Below are positions 7,477-16,630 of a stretch of 64,000 bases of DNA, piece by piece (position 1 is the first letter of the stretch; every line of letters begins with the position of its first letter). The stretch spans positions 1 through 64,000 of the forward strand of contig JAHHHR010000038.1 in the NCBI GenBank assembly GCA_019359245.1, read 5' to 3'. The stretch is from Nostoc desertorum CM1-VF14. Lineage in GTDB: Bacteria > Cyanobacteriota > Cyanobacteriia > Cyanobacteriales > Nostocaceae. A program made the position numbers and the translations under genes. The notes below the pieces were generated by a model. The model was not told where the DNA came from and did not search any database. It worked only from the letters and a program-made list of their open reading frames with translations.

Positions 7477-8430
7477 ATGGCAGGTGCCTTAACAATTCAG
7501 CTGCCCAATATTCCCAGTGCGATCGCTCTTGCAGGAGATGGAGAAGAAAATCTCAAAATCCTATCTCGGCAAACAGGAGCCACTTTAGTGCTACGCGGGC
7601 AGGAATTATTGATTTCTGGTACTGAAGGGCAAATTGATCTGGCTTCTCGATTAGTGCGATCGCTTGAAGACCTCTGGATTAAAGGCAATACCATCACCAG
7701 TGCCGATATTTTAACAGCTCGTCAAGCTATAGATAGCGATCGTCAAGGGGAACTGCAAAATTTACAGCGAGATGTCCTTGCCAAAAGTCGCCGGGGTGAA
7801 GAAGTCCGTGCCAAAACCTTCCGTCAGCGTCAATATATTGAGGCACTGCGTAGGCGTGACCTCACCTTTGGGATTGGGCCTGCTGGTACTGGTAAGACTT
7901 ATCTCGCCGTTGTTGTTGCTGTACAAGCGCTCCTTGCCAACCAGGTTGAAAAGTTAATTTTAACTCGCCCTGCCGTCGAAGCCGGTGAAAAACTCGGTTT
8001 TTTGCCTGGAGACTTGCAGCAAAAAGTTAATCCTTATCTTCGCCCACTTTACGATGCTATTTATGAATTCATTGACCCCGAAAAAATACCTAGCTTAATG
8101 GAACGCGGTGTGATTGAAGTCGCACCACTCGCTTATATGCGGGGACGCACCCTCAATAACGCCTTTGTAATTGTAGATGAAGCACAAAATACTACACCCG
8201 CCCAGATGAAAATGGTTTTGACTCGTTTGGGTTTCCGTTCTCGGATGGTGATTACAGGCGACATGACACAAACTGATTTGCCACTTCACCAACAATCGGG
8301 TTTAGGAGTAGCTTTACAGATTTTAAAACACGTTGAAGGCATTGCCTTTTGCGAATTTTCCCAAAAGGATGTCGTGCGTCATCCTCTAGTTCAGCGCATT
8401 GTCGCTGCTTATGAACAATACGAAAAATAG
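7477..8430 (+). CDS. phoH: PhoH family P-loop ATPase
   Basis: A PhoH-type ATPase of about 317 residues. It has an N-terminal KH-like region (LPNIPSAIALAGDGEENLKI), then the helicase-like ATPase with Walker A GPAGTGKTY and Walker B FVIVDEAQNT, followed by TRLGFRSRMVITGDMTQTDL. PhoH proteins are linked to RNA metabolism and, in E. coli, to phosphate starvation; the exact role in cyanobacteria is not settled. I chose ATG 7477 (MAGALTIQ); TTG 7441 would add 12 residues. It follows the KH protein by about 250 bp, a spacer that holds a short TGTACGCCCCTAC-type palindrome near 7332-7352. Confidence 0.92.
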   Translation: MAGALTIQLPNIPSAIALAGDGEENLKILSRQTGATLVLRGQELLISGTEGQIDLASRLVRSLEDLWIKGNTITSADILTARQAIDSDRQGELQNLQRDVLAKSRRGEEVRAKTFRQRQYIEALRRRDLTFGIGPAGTGKTYLAVVVAVQALLANQVEKLILTRPAVEAGEKLGFLPGDLQQKVNPYLRPLYDAIYEFIDPEKIPSLMERGVIEVAPLAYMRGRTLNNAFVIVDEAQNTTPAQMKMVLTRLGFRSRMVITGDMTQTDLPLHQQSGLGVALQILKHVEGIAFCEFSQKDVVRHPLVQRIVAAYEQYEK

Positions 8431-8432
8431 GG

Positions 8433-8517
8433 ATTGGGAATGGGGCATGGTGCATGGGGCATTAATTAGGACTTATCGTTTAACTAACAACAAATGACAA
8501 AGGACAAATGACAAATG
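8433..8517 (+). repeat. Degenerate heptamer repeats after phoH
   Basis: GGGGCATGGTGCATGGGGCA is followed further on by repeated AAATGACA units. The last repeat unit contributes the ATG start codon of the next gene at 8515. Confidence 0.6.
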
Positions 8518-8919
8518 ACCACAACATTAAAAGAATTTTTAGCAGCTTGTGAGAATCTTGGAACCTTGCGTTTAATTGTCACTAGTAGCGCTGCTGTATT
8601 AGAAGCAAGGGGTAAGCTAGAAAAGTTGTTTTATGCAGAATTACCAAAGGGTAAGTATGCAAATATGCACACTGAGGGCTTTGAGTTTCACTTGAATATG
8701 GACAGAATTACTCAAGTGAAGTTTGAAACGGGTGAAGCGAAGAGAGGTAATTTTACAACCTATGCTATTCGATTTTTAGATGATAAAAAAGAGCCTGCTT
8801 TAAGCCTATTTTTGCAATGGGGTAAACCGGGAGAGTATGAACCAGGACAGGTAGAAGTTTGGCAGACTCTAAAAGAGAAGTATGGTGAAGTTTGGCAACC
8901 TTTACCAGCAGAAATTTAA
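8515..8919 (+). CDS. Conserved cyanobacterial protein, ChuX/HutX-like
   Basis: A soluble protein of 134 residues. Its compact alpha/beta sequence (LRLIVTSSAAVLEARGKLEK, then FEFHLNMDRITQVKFETG) and its length suggest the HutX/ChuX cytosolic heme-carrier fold, but I see no clear heme ligand motif, so this is only a fold-level guess. The end, FLQWGKPGEYEPGQVEVWQT, is strongly conserved in cyanobacterial proteins as I remember them. Its ATG lies inside an AAATGACA heptamer repeat. It converges with the ccmK paralog; their stop codons are about 6 bp apart. Confidence 0.5.
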   Translation: MTTTLKEFLAACENLGTLRLIVTSSAAVLEARGKLEKLFYAELPKGKYANMHTEGFEFHLNMDRITQVKFETGEAKRGNFTTYAIRFLDDKKEPALSLFLQWGKPGEYEPGQVEVWQTLKEKYGEVWQPLPAEI

Positions 8920-8924
8920 TACAG

Positions 8925-9263
8925 CTAAACTGATAGGGGTGGAGGGAATCGGATATCTGCACTGAACTGCTCCACATTAATGCTGCGATGAATGGGTAAA
9001 ACATATTCTAAATTTTCGTGGGGGTGAGGAATAATATGAGAAGAAAGCACCTCGCCACCTTCAACTTGCAGCACCGCCTTTAGTCCTGCTGTCACTGCCA
9101 CATTTACCTCACCTATAACCCCCCGGATTAATACAGTAATTCGTCCCAAATCAGTATTTTCATAACCAACAAGAGTGACGCGAGCAGCTTTACACATGGC
9201 ATCTCCCACTTCCACTGCTGTAGGAACGCCATAAACTTCAATCATGCCTAGTGCCAATGTCAT
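8925..9263 (-). CDS. ccmK: Carboxysome shell protein CcmK paralog (BMC domain)
   Basis: A 112-residue single BMC-domain protein that would form hexamers in the carboxysome shell and let small molecules pass through a central pore. Matches to CcmK include LALGMIEVYGVPTAVEVGDA, KAARVTLVGYE, GGEVLSSHII and PHPHENLEYVLPI. The pore loop after VGYE reads NTDLGR, whereas CcmK1/CcmK2 have KIGSGR (from memory), so the pore edge is changed. The Pro-rich tail (IRFPPPLSV) is unusual. It is alone, away from a ccmKLMN cluster, as the satellite types CcmK3 to CcmK6 are. It is not a CcmK2 ortholog; which satellite class it is needs a tree. Confidence 0.85.
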   Translation of the reverse strand: MTLALGMIEVYGVPTAVEVGDAMCKAARVTLVGYENTDLGRITVLIRGVIGEVNVAVTAGLKAVLQVEGGEVLSSHIIPHPHENLEYVLPIHRSINVEQFSADIRFPPPLSV

Positions 9264-9580
9264 GCTGTCACCATAATTTAAGATTATAGGGTTAAGTACC
9301 TTTAACTATGTTGGCTCGTGGGGATGGTAAATTAATGACTAACCAGTATTCTATAAGTGAATAGTTAGCAGGATAACACATAATAAATTAAGTGTATTAT
9401 TATCCCATAAATTAAATAAATTGGCGCAAAAAAAGTGAATTATACAAAAAAATAAAACTCTATGATTAGCTTTTAGTAGTTGCTTTAGCGTTAAAGCAAT
9501 TACTGCAAATTTTTAACTTTTTACATAAACTTACTTAATTTTTAATCGATAAATAATTAATATTAAATATAAAATTACTA
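9264..9580. other. AT-rich spacer, divergent promoter region
   Basis: This 317-bp spacer separates divergent genes and must contain both promoters. It is very AT-rich toward 9580. A perfect hairpin TTGCTTTA gcgt TAAAGCAA lies at 9480-9499. No gene is seen. Confidence 0.5.
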
Positions 9581-10381
9581 ATGCTTACAATAAAAACAAT
9601 TTTGAGTTTTTGCTTGCTGCTTTTATTTTTCCTGTGGGATGGCGAAGCTCTAGCAGGAGAGTTGTCTGAACGGTTAGCAAATTTTCCTCAATGGGAAAAA
9701 TTAACTTCTGTACAATCGGCTTCAAATGATTTGGTTTACCCTGAATGGATGGCTGGTAATTGGCAAGTTACAAGTACTTTGGTAGATTTGGCTGCACCTT
9801 TAGCACCAGATATTATAACGCCAGGGTTTGAAGGTAATCGCCGACAATTAAATCAGCCTGTGAGTTTTGTAGTAAGATTTGTGAAACAGCAACCATCTAT
9901 TACTGGGTTAAAGATATTACCTCAGATAAATAAAAAATCTCCAGTTTTAGTAGCAGATAGAGCGTTTAATAGCTTAAATTTGGCAAGGGCTTATTTAGGG
10001 AATGAAGCTGTGTTATTAGTCAAAGTAGATCCCGATTCACCTAATCGTCAGATTACGTTCTTGCGTAGCAGTCGCCAACTAGTTTCCATTGTGACTGCAC
10101 GAGGTACAGAAACTACCCCTGATGGCAAGTTCATCACCACAGAAGTGTTTCAACAACTATTCAAAGGCGGCTCACGACCTTATTTAAACTCTGTAGAATC
10201 TACCACCGCTTATCATAAACTTCTAACAGCTAATCCGGCAATTGAGGCAGATCAAGTTACTGCTGTCTATCTTTCACCACAAGATCCAGATTACTTTAAA
10301 GCTGGTTCTCGACCAGTTGCTCTCTATCGCTATCATCTAGAATTTGCTCCTGCAAAAATGTCTACTACTCCAAAGGAGTGA
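9581..10381 (+). CDS. Exported DUF6816-type protein
   Basis: A 266-residue protein with a clear N-terminal signal peptide (IKTILSFCLLLLFFLWDGEA, then LAGE), so the mature protein is periplasmic or in the thylakoid lumen. The motif LVYPEWMAGNWQVTSTLVDL followed by APLAPDI and TPGFEGN is the signature I associate with DUF6816, a family shared by cyanobacteria and plastids and not characterised. The rest looks like a lipocalin-like beta-barrel (alternating strands, VALYRYHLEF at the end). It lies between the ccmK paralog, transcribed away, and the ABC exporter, 89 bp downstream. Confidence 0.65.
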   Translation: MLTIKTILSFCLLLLFFLWDGEALAGELSERLANFPQWEKLTSVQSASNDLVYPEWMAGNWQVTSTLVDLAAPLAPDIITPGFEGNRRQLNQPVSFVVRFVKQQPSITGLKILPQINKKSPVLVADRAFNSLNLARAYLGNEAVLLVKVDPDSPNRQITFLRSSRQLVSIVTARGTETTPDGKFITTEVFQQLFKGGSRPYLNSVESTTAYHKLLTANPAIEADQVTAVYLSPQDPDYFKAGSRPVALYRYHLEFAPAKMSTTPKE

Positions 10382-10470
10382 TTTAGACTGATTAACCCTT
10401 GATTATTTTGTATTATATCTGTAGTATATAAATTCCAAGCTCAAGATCGCGCTCTTGGACGGTGTGCATC

Positions 10471-12291
10471 ATGGCCAAATTTCAAGATATTGTCAATTAC
10501 TTTCGCTCTTACTGGAAGCTGAGTGTTTTCAGTATTACAGCATCTAGCATTTACGAAGTTATTGATTTAGCTGTACCTTACGCGATCGGGCAGATTTTAA
10601 ACGTTTTGTCTAATCAACCTTTGGATAAACCACTTCAAAGTGCGATCGCAACTTTTTCAAACATCACCAATTACCCAGTTAATAAAACTCTATCTTTGGG
10701 TGTCTTACTGGGTTTAATTTTCGTTGTCACCGTAGTGAAAGCGCCAACACAACCGTGGTTAAGCACTTGGTTTCATTGGGATATACCTTTAAGGGTGCGT
10801 CGGGAGAAAGCTCAAACAGCCATCGAAAAAATTCTGACTCTCCCACTCGAATTTTATGATGAAAATAACCCTGGACGTATTGCTGGAAGAATAGCAAGAG
10901 GTATTTCTAACCATACTTTTAGTTACCCTGAAGTTGCCGGACAGTTGATTCCTAAACTAGCTCGTGTACTAGGAATTTTCTTGTTTATTTTAGTGATTGA
11001 ATGGCGAATTGCAGTTCTATATCTAATCTCCTTTGTAGTTATCCTTGGCTTAACTTTGAAGGATTTACAACGGTTGATTGGACATGAAACTATTCTGGAT
11101 AAATACGGAGAAGACACCGAAAGCCGTACTTCCGAATTGATCACTAATATCAAAACAGTGAAAGCATTTGCTAGAGAAGCTAGAGAACTGAAACGGCAAA
11201 AGCAACGTTTAGATCGTGAACTAACGGTGATTGAGCAGCGCATCCATAAAGGTTATACGATACTAGCTACTTGGCAAAGAACTGTAATTCAGTTTTGTGT
11301 ATTTACAATTCTGGGTTTGACTTTAGCAGCAACAGTAGATGGGAGAATTTCTCTCGGTCACTTTGTCATGACCTTAACTCTTTCTAGCATGGCTTATGCC
11401 GAATTAGAGCCTATTAGTAATTTGGCAGAAGTTTTTGCCCGTCGTTATTCTCCTATGCTACGGTTTCACGAATTTCTCCAAGAGCCAACTGCATCTGATT
11501 CAGCTAGTCTTTTAGAAGAGAGCAATCAGACAGAATCTCCTTATAAATTTACTGGAAAAGTTGAGTTGTCACACCTCAGTTTTGGATATGATGCCAAGCG
11601 TCAAGTTTTGCAAGATATTAACTTGTTGATTGAGCCATACCAAACAGTGGCATTAGTGGGGCGTTCCGGTTCTGGTAAGTCTACTTTAGTGAAATTGCTG
11701 TTGCGATATTTTGAGCCTCAAGAAGGTCAAATTCTGATTGATGGTCAAGATATTCGCACTTTAGATGTAGGTAAGTATAGACGAAGGCTAGCGATCGTTC
11801 ACCAAGAAGTAGACGTTTTTAACGGTACTATATTGGATAACCTCACCTACGGCAGACCAAATGCTAGTTTGGAGCAGGTTCAAGAAGCCTGTAGGATTGC
11901 CAGAGTTGATGAAGTAGTGCAGCACTTACCCAAAGGTTATTACACCGTCGTGGGAGAACGAGGTGTCAGGCTATCTGGAGGACAAAGACAACGGTTAGGA
12001 ATTGCTAGGGCGTTGCTAGTGGAACCAGACGTTCTAATTTTTGACGAAGCCACCTCTAGTTTAGATTATGAGTCTGAGCGTTCAATCCAACTAGCAATGC
12101 GATCGATTCAGGGTACTTGCACCACTATTGTTATTGCCCACCGTCTAAGTACAGTGCGGGAAGCCGATAAAATTGTGGTTCTGGAGCAAGGAAGAATTGT
12201 AGAAGTGGGTAGCCACGATGAACTCTTGCGTCACGAAGGTATTTACCGCCGTTTGCACTCCCTGCAAGAAACAGGAGAACTCCTGAGTTAG
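10471..12291 (+). CDS. ABC transporter, fused permease and ATPase
   Basis: A half-size exporter of about 606 residues with an N-terminal six-helix transmembrane domain (1-330) and a C-terminal nucleotide-binding domain. The NBD shows GRSGSGKST (Walker A), LSGGQRQRLGIARAL (signature), VLIFDEATSSLD (Walker B) and the H-loop IVIAHRLSTV. It would work as a dimer in the membrane. The substrate cannot be told from sequence: lipid A/MsbA-like, peptide and drug exporters share this layout. ATG 10471 is preferred to GTG 10462. It does not have a C39 peptidase domain. The permease region is more AT-rich than the NBD, as is usual. Confidence 0.88.
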   Translation: MAKFQDIVNYFRSYWKLSVFSITASSIYEVIDLAVPYAIGQILNVLSNQPLDKPLQSAIATFSNITNYPVNKTLSLGVLLGLIFVVTVVKAPTQPWLSTWFHWDIPLRVRREKAQTAIEKILTLPLEFYDENNPGRIAGRIARGISNHTFSYPEVAGQLIPKLARVLGIFLFILVIEWRIAVLYLISFVVILGLTLKDLQRLIGHETILDKYGEDTESRTSELITNIKTVKAFAREARELKRQKQRLDRELTVIEQRIHKGYTILATWQRTVIQFCVFTILGLTLAATVDGRISLGHFVMTLTLSSMAYAELEPISNLAEVFARRYSPMLRFHEFLQEPTASDSASLLEESNQTESPYKFTGKVELSHLSFGYDAKRQVLQDINLLIEPYQTVALVGRSGSGKSTLVKLLLRYFEPQEGQILIDGQDIRTLDVGKYRRRLAIVHQEVDVFNGTILDNLTYGRPNASLEQVQEACRIARVDEVVQHLPKGYYTVVGERGVRLSGGQRQRLGIARALLVEPDVLIFDEATSSLDYESERSIQLAMRSIQGTCTTIVIAHRLSTVREADKIVVLEQGRIVEVGSHDELLRHEGIYRRLHSLQETGELLS

Positions 12292-12344
12292 GGGACATAC
12301 ATATTTTGGATTGAGGATAATTAAAACTATGTTTCACAAAAAAA

Positions 12345-12467
12345 CTACCAAATACCAAGTTCACGGCTGTAACTATATCTAAAAGCATTCGCTCTTTCCA
12401 TAGTCCGCGTAATTTTGCCCTTTTACGACGCATTACTCTCAATGCCCTTAATCGCGAACATACTTAA
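12345..12467 (+). pseudogene. ISAs1-family transposase, C-terminal remnant
   Basis: The frame reads SIRSFHSPRNFALLRRITLN followed by ALNREHT and a stop. The pattern PRNFALLRRITLNALN matches the extreme C-terminus of ISAs1/IS4-like transposases, which end in (A/P)xNFxLLRRIALNLLxxE. Only about 40 residues remain and there is no start codon. This is a scar of an old insertion between the ABC exporter and clpB. Confidence 0.5.
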
Positions 12468-12473
12468 CCCGAA

Positions 12474-12563
12474 CTCAGGTTAGCTAAGATCGGGCAAGTT
12501 TCTGAATCAGATGGAAAGCGCTTAAAAGAATTATGGGATTTGTATATTAAGCCTCAGTTTTAA
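12474..12563 (+). other. Short unidentified coding-like remnant
   Basis: A stop-free stretch of 29 codons reads LAKIGQVSESDGKRLKELWD followed by LYIKPQF and a stop. It lacks a start codon but its composition is protein-like, so it may be the tail of a lost gene. The rest of the spacer 12292-12633 holds only the transposase scar and two HIP1 sites. Confidence 0.25.
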
Positions 12564-12633
12564 GCAGCTTAAATTAAAAGCGATCGCACATAGATTACTA
12601 AATATAAATTTATGTAGCGATCGCCTTCTCAGA

Positions 12634-15276
12634 CTATGTAGCAATCTGTGGTACTGACACCTTCACCAGCACTTTTTTGCTAAAAGACAGACCGTTCTCA
12701 TTTTTGTCAATGATAATCGTGTCTCCAGAGATAAAAGTATTCTCCAATAACTTGGTGGCGAGGGGGTTTTCTACTTCTCGTTGAATTGCTCGTTTGAGTG
12801 GGCGGGCACCATAAACTGGGTCATAGCCTGATTCGACAAGGTGATCGCAAGCTGCTTGGGATATCTCAAAGAAGATTTTTTGCTCGCGCAGGAGATTTTC
12901 TACCCGCTTGAGTTGAATACGGATGATATGCCGCATTTCGGTACGATTTAGGGTATGGAAGAGAATAATGTCATCGACGCGGTTGAGGAATTCGGGGCGG
13001 AAATGCGATCGCAAAGCATCCATTACCCGCTTCCGCATCGTTTCATACTTGGAATCATCACCAGATACATCCAAGATATGTTCGCTACCAATGTTACTGG
13101 TCATCACAATAACGGTGTTACGAAAATCTACCGTTCTCCCCTGAGAGTCAGTAATTCTCCCATCATCTAACACCTGCAATAAAATATTGAACACATCGGG
13201 GTGCGCCTTTTCCACTTCATCCAGCAGCACCACTGAGTAAGGACGACGGCGAACCGTCTCGGAAAGCTGACCGCCTTCTTCATAGCCTACGTATCCTGGA
13301 GGCGCTCCCACAAGACGAGAAACCGAGTGTTTTTCCATATACTCAGACATATCTAAGCGCACTAAAGCATCATCAGAATCAAAGAGAAACTGAGCTAAAG
13401 CACGGGCGAGTTCGGTTTTGCCCACACCTGTGGGACCCATGAATAAAAATGAACCAATGGGACGCGAGGGATCTTTCATCCCCGCACGGGCGCGACGTAT
13501 CGCGGCTGCTACCGCTTCTACAGCTTCTTCTTGCCCAATGACTCGTTGATGCAAATGACTTTCTAGTTGCAGTAACTTTTGCCGTTCCGATTCCAACAAG
13601 CGATTGACGGGAATTCCTGTCCATTTGGCGACGATTTCGGCAATATCAGCTTCGGTGACTTGTTCTCGCAACAACGTAGAACCTTGGTTTTGAATTTCTA
13701 AAAGGCTCGCTTCTTTGGCTTCGCGCTCGTGCTGTACTCCTTCCAATTTGCCATACTTCAATTGGGCAGCTTTATTTAAGTCATAAGCGCGTTCCGCCTG
13801 TTCAATTTGCACTCGCAGGGCATCTTCTTCTTTCTTTAAGGCGCTTATCGCCTCCAATATCTGCTTTTCACCTTGCCATTGCTCATTAAATACTTGCTGT
13901 TTTTCTGTTAAATCGGCAATTTCTTGCTCAATTCGCTCCAAACGTTCTCTCGTTTGTGGAATACCTTTTTCTTCGCCAGCTAATGACAGCTTTTCCATTT
14001 CTAACTGCATGAGGCGGCGATCAATAGTTTCCAATTCGGCTGGTTTGGAGGTAATCTCCATTTTCAACTGTGCTGCTGCCTCATCCACCAAATCAATAGC
14101 TTTATCTGGTAAGAAGCGATCGCTAATATAACGTGCTGACAGGGTTGCTGCTGCTACCAACGCCGAATCAGAAATTTTGACGTTGTGATGCACTTCATAA
14201 CGTTCTTTCAATCCTCGCAGAATGGAAATAGTATTTTCTACAGTTGGCTGATCGACAAATACTTGCTGAAAGCGGCGTTCTAGGGCAGCGTCTTTCTCAA
14301 TGTGTTTGCGGAATTCGTCGAGGGTAGTCGCACCAATACAACGCAGTTCTCCCCGCGCCAGCATTGGTTTGAGTAAATTTCCGGCATCCATTGCCCCTTG
14401 TTGGGTGGAACCTGCGCCAACTACGGTATGCAATTCGTCAATAAATAGTACGATGTCACCGTTAGATTCTGTAACTTCCTTGAGGACTGCTTTCAGGCGT
14501 TCTTCAAATTCTCCTCGTAATTTTGCCCCAGCAATCAAACTACCGATATCTAAAGAAATGAGTTTGCGATTTTTCAGAGATTCGGGAACGTCACCATTTA
14601 CCATTCGCTGTGCCAAAGCTTCTGCGATCGCAGTTTTACCTACCCCAGGTTCACCAATTAATACAGGGTTATTTTTGCTACGACGAGACAATACTTGAAT
14701 TACCCGCCGAATTTCCTCATCCCGTCCAATTACCGGGTCGAGTTTTCCAGATTTTGCCTGTTCTGTCAAATCTCTACCAAATTTTTGTAAGGCTTCATAA
14801 CGAGATTCTGGCGTTTGATCTGTCACCTTTTGGCTACCGCGAATGGCTTTGATCGCAGCTTCTAGTTTAGCTACATCCGTACTAAAGCCTTTGAGGATCT
14901 TTCGTCCAACGCGATCGTCTTCAGCAAAGGCTAAGAGTATGTGTTCTACAGAAATGTAGGAGTCTTTCATCCTGACTCTAGCTTCCTCGGCTCGATCTAG
15001 TAAAACATCTAAACTGCGGCTAAGATAAAGCTGATCGCTTTTACCAACTTTGGGCTGACGTTGGGTAAAAGCTTCTAGCTGCTGTTGGAAGCGGATTGGA
15101 TCAACCTCAGATTTAGCCAGGATACGTATTGCTAGACTAGTGGGTTCTTCTAACAGGGCAATAATTAAATGTTCAACATCTAGTTGCTGTTGTTGATAAG
15201 CACGGACTATATCCTGAGATTTAACAATCGCTTCCCAGGCTTTATCAGTAAATTTATTCGGATCTGTAGGTTGCAT
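12634..15276 (-). CDS. clpB: ATP-dependent chaperone ClpB (second-type paralog)
   Basis: An 880-residue ClpB disaggregase, a hexameric AAA+ ring that works with DnaK to recover aggregated proteins. Order: Clp N domain (1-150), AAA1 with GEPGVGKT and VLFIDELHTV, the coiled-coil middle domain (about 405-530), AAA2 with GPTGVGKT and the C-terminal D2 small domain (GYDPVYGARPLKRAIQREVE). It differs from the ClpB at 41771, for example SSLAIRILAK-type N-domain and a longer tail, so the two are old paralogs. I take it as the ClpB2 type because the other copy is closer to the heat-inducible ClpB1 of unicellular cyanobacteria. No CIRCE element is visible upstream. Confidence 0.95.
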   Translation of the reverse strand: MQPTDPNKFTDKAWEAIVKSQDIVRAYQQQQLDVEHLIIALLEEPTSLAIRILAKSEVDPIRFQQQLEAFTQRQPKVGKSDQLYLSRSLDVLLDRAEEARVRMKDSYISVEHILLAFAEDDRVGRKILKGFSTDVAKLEAAIKAIRGSQKVTDQTPESRYEALQKFGRDLTEQAKSGKLDPVIGRDEEIRRVIQVLSRRSKNNPVLIGEPGVGKTAIAEALAQRMVNGDVPESLKNRKLISLDIGSLIAGAKLRGEFEERLKAVLKEVTESNGDIVLFIDELHTVVGAGSTQQGAMDAGNLLKPMLARGELRCIGATTLDEFRKHIEKDAALERRFQQVFVDQPTVENTISILRGLKERYEVHHNVKISDSALVAAATLSARYISDRFLPDKAIDLVDEAAAQLKMEITSKPAELETIDRRLMQLEMEKLSLAGEEKGIPQTRERLERIEQEIADLTEKQQVFNEQWQGEKQILEAISALKKEEDALRVQIEQAERAYDLNKAAQLKYGKLEGVQHEREAKEASLLEIQNQGSTLLREQVTEADIAEIVAKWTGIPVNRLLESERQKLLQLESHLHQRVIGQEEAVEAVAAAIRRARAGMKDPSRPIGSFLFMGPTGVGKTELARALAQFLFDSDDALVRLDMSEYMEKHSVSRLVGAPPGYVGYEEGGQLSETVRRRPYSVVLLDEVEKAHPDVFNILLQVLDDGRITDSQGRTVDFRNTVIVMTSNIGSEHILDVSGDDSKYETMRKRVMDALRSHFRPEFLNRVDDIILFHTLNRTEMRHIIRIQLKRVENLLREQKIFFEISQAACDHLVESGYDPVYGARPLKRAIQREVENPLATKLLENTFISGDTIIIDKNENGLSFSKKVLVKVSVPQIAT

Positions 15277-15479
15277 CTTTAGAATTTTAGAATTTTGATT
15301 TTTAGTTTAGGGATTGCGTGTTGGGGATTGGGGACTGGGTATTGGAAGAACTCTTCCCCAGTCTCTAATTATCCAAACATTCTCAGCGTATATCCGCGTG
15401 TATCTCCAGTGGCAATTTTGGATTGGTAATTGGCGATAGTTTAATCCATTACCTATTTTCTAATTTAACGTGTCGCGGA

Positions 15480-15854
15480 AGTCCCCACCTTCTTTGCGTT
15501 CGTGCAGCGTGTCGTAGACAGACGCTAACGCGAACAATGTACTCATAAGGTAGGGATTGTGAGCGGGGACTAAGGATTGCCATCCGGTATTGTTTTTTTG
15601 TGTCAACAAAAACAAATACTGGATGTATGACGAAGCACCAAAATTTTCTGATAAGCTTTCGATTATCTTGACCACCAATGCCGTAAGCGAAAACCAAGCT
15701 GGATAGGTATGTGTCGCAAGAGAAAGATTTGGGTCTTGGGAACCAGGACTCCTGACAAGAGGAGGGAATGTTAGACCAATAGAACTACAAAGTTCTGGAG
15801 GCTGTTCCCGATGAATTGGGAGAGCTACGTCCGTCTTACGGCGGGGTAGTTCAC
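15480..15854 (+). mobile_element. Decayed IS200/605-like element
   Basis: The left part has a stem TCCCCACCTT (15482-15491) and AAGGTAGGGA (15547-15556) that encloses a small dispersed repeat rich in CGCTAACGCGAAC. The right end, GGCGGGGTAGTTCAC (15840-15854), ends in the same GGGGTAGTTCAC as the intact TnpB element at 4821-4832. Upstream of it, frames read RGGNVRPIELQSSGG and then, shifted, LEAVPDELGELRPSYGG, which look like a frame-shifted TnpB C-terminus. No long open frame remains, and no transposase domain is recognisable. It fills most of the 587-bp spacer between clpB and gloA. Confidence 0.45.
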
Positions 15855-15863
15855 TTATAAGAA

Positions 15864-16298
15864 TTACTGACTCACAAGTTGCTCTTGTGATTCCTGTTTG
15901 GCTGCCGATCCTTGAGATCCTAGTTGAATCAGTTCAATTTTATATCCATCTGGATCTTCCACAAAAGCAATTACTGTCGAACCATGTTTCATCGGCCCCG
16001 GTTCACGGACAACTTTACCGCCCTGCTTGCGGATTTCCTCACACGTAGCATAAATATCATCAACGCCAAGGGCAATGTGACCATAAGCATTACCCAATTC
16101 GTACTTTTCTATTCCCCAATTGTAGGTTAGTTCGATCACCGAGTTGTCGCTTTCGTCGCCGTAGCCAACAAAAGCTAGGGTAAATTCTCCCGCTGGATAA
16201 TCTTTTCGGCGTAGTAATTTCATTCCTAGAACTTCACAGTAGAACTTTAAAGACTCTTCAAGGTTGCCCACCCGCAGCATTGTGTGTAGTAATCGCAT
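15864..16298 (-). CDS. gloA: Lactoylglutathione lyase (glyoxalase I)
   Basis: This 144-residue enzyme isomerises the glutathione-methylglyoxal adduct to S-lactoylglutathione in the cytoplasm. It is a vicinal oxygen chelate protein with two repeats; metal ligands are His5 (LLHTMLRV), Glu in SVIELTYN, His in YGHIALGVDD and Glu in GYKIELIQL. The sequence is typical of the Ni/Co-dependent bacterial type. Length is slightly above the usual 135 because of a Gln/Ser-rich tail. It stands alone, ending about 10 bp from the decayed IS element. The start ATG 16298 has the family N-terminus MRLLHTMLRV. Confidence 0.93.
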   Translation of the reverse strand: MRLLHTMLRVGNLEESLKFYCEVLGMKLLRRKDYPAGEFTLAFVGYGDESDNSVIELTYNWGIEKYELGNAYGHIALGVDDIYATCEEIRKQGGKVVREPGPMKHGSTVIAFVEDPDGYKIELIQLGSQGSAAKQESQEQLVSQ

Positions 16299-16630
16299 AT
16301 TGACCTTTTCTCTGTAATTGATTTAGTGTTATTCTCTGCCAACATTTTACCTAGCTGAAAGTCTTCAGGTAAAAATGCATCAGGGAAAAAATTAATTGAA
16401 GGAGGCAGAGGGCAGAAGGGAAGAATTTGAGCGGGGCTTTAACCCCACCATAATTTTTGCCTTTCTGGTTGATAAACATTCCCTTACCCATTTTTGGTGT
16501 TGATCCCTATCCATATAATGGAAATCTTCTTTAATCTCAGCCAATAAAGTCTTTTAAACGCCTATGCTAGCGATTGGGTTAGGCAGCTGGACTGTATGCG
16601 TAACAGACTCGAACAAAGGATAAAGTACAG
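16299..16630. other. Divergent promoter spacer between gloA and eno
   Basis: The spacer holds the divergent promoters of gloA and eno. A GGGGCTTTAACCCC-type short hairpin lies near 16434-16448. No gene is seen. Confidence 0.4.

Noticed and set aside
14300..14698. Open frames on the plus strand inside the first clpB gene
   Set aside because: They are opposite-strand shadows of a conserved coding region. They lack ribosome sites and recognisable motifs.
15449..15697. Minus-strand frames in the clpB-gloA spacer
   Set aside because: They cross the stem and dispersed repeat of a decayed element and show no protein-like pattern.
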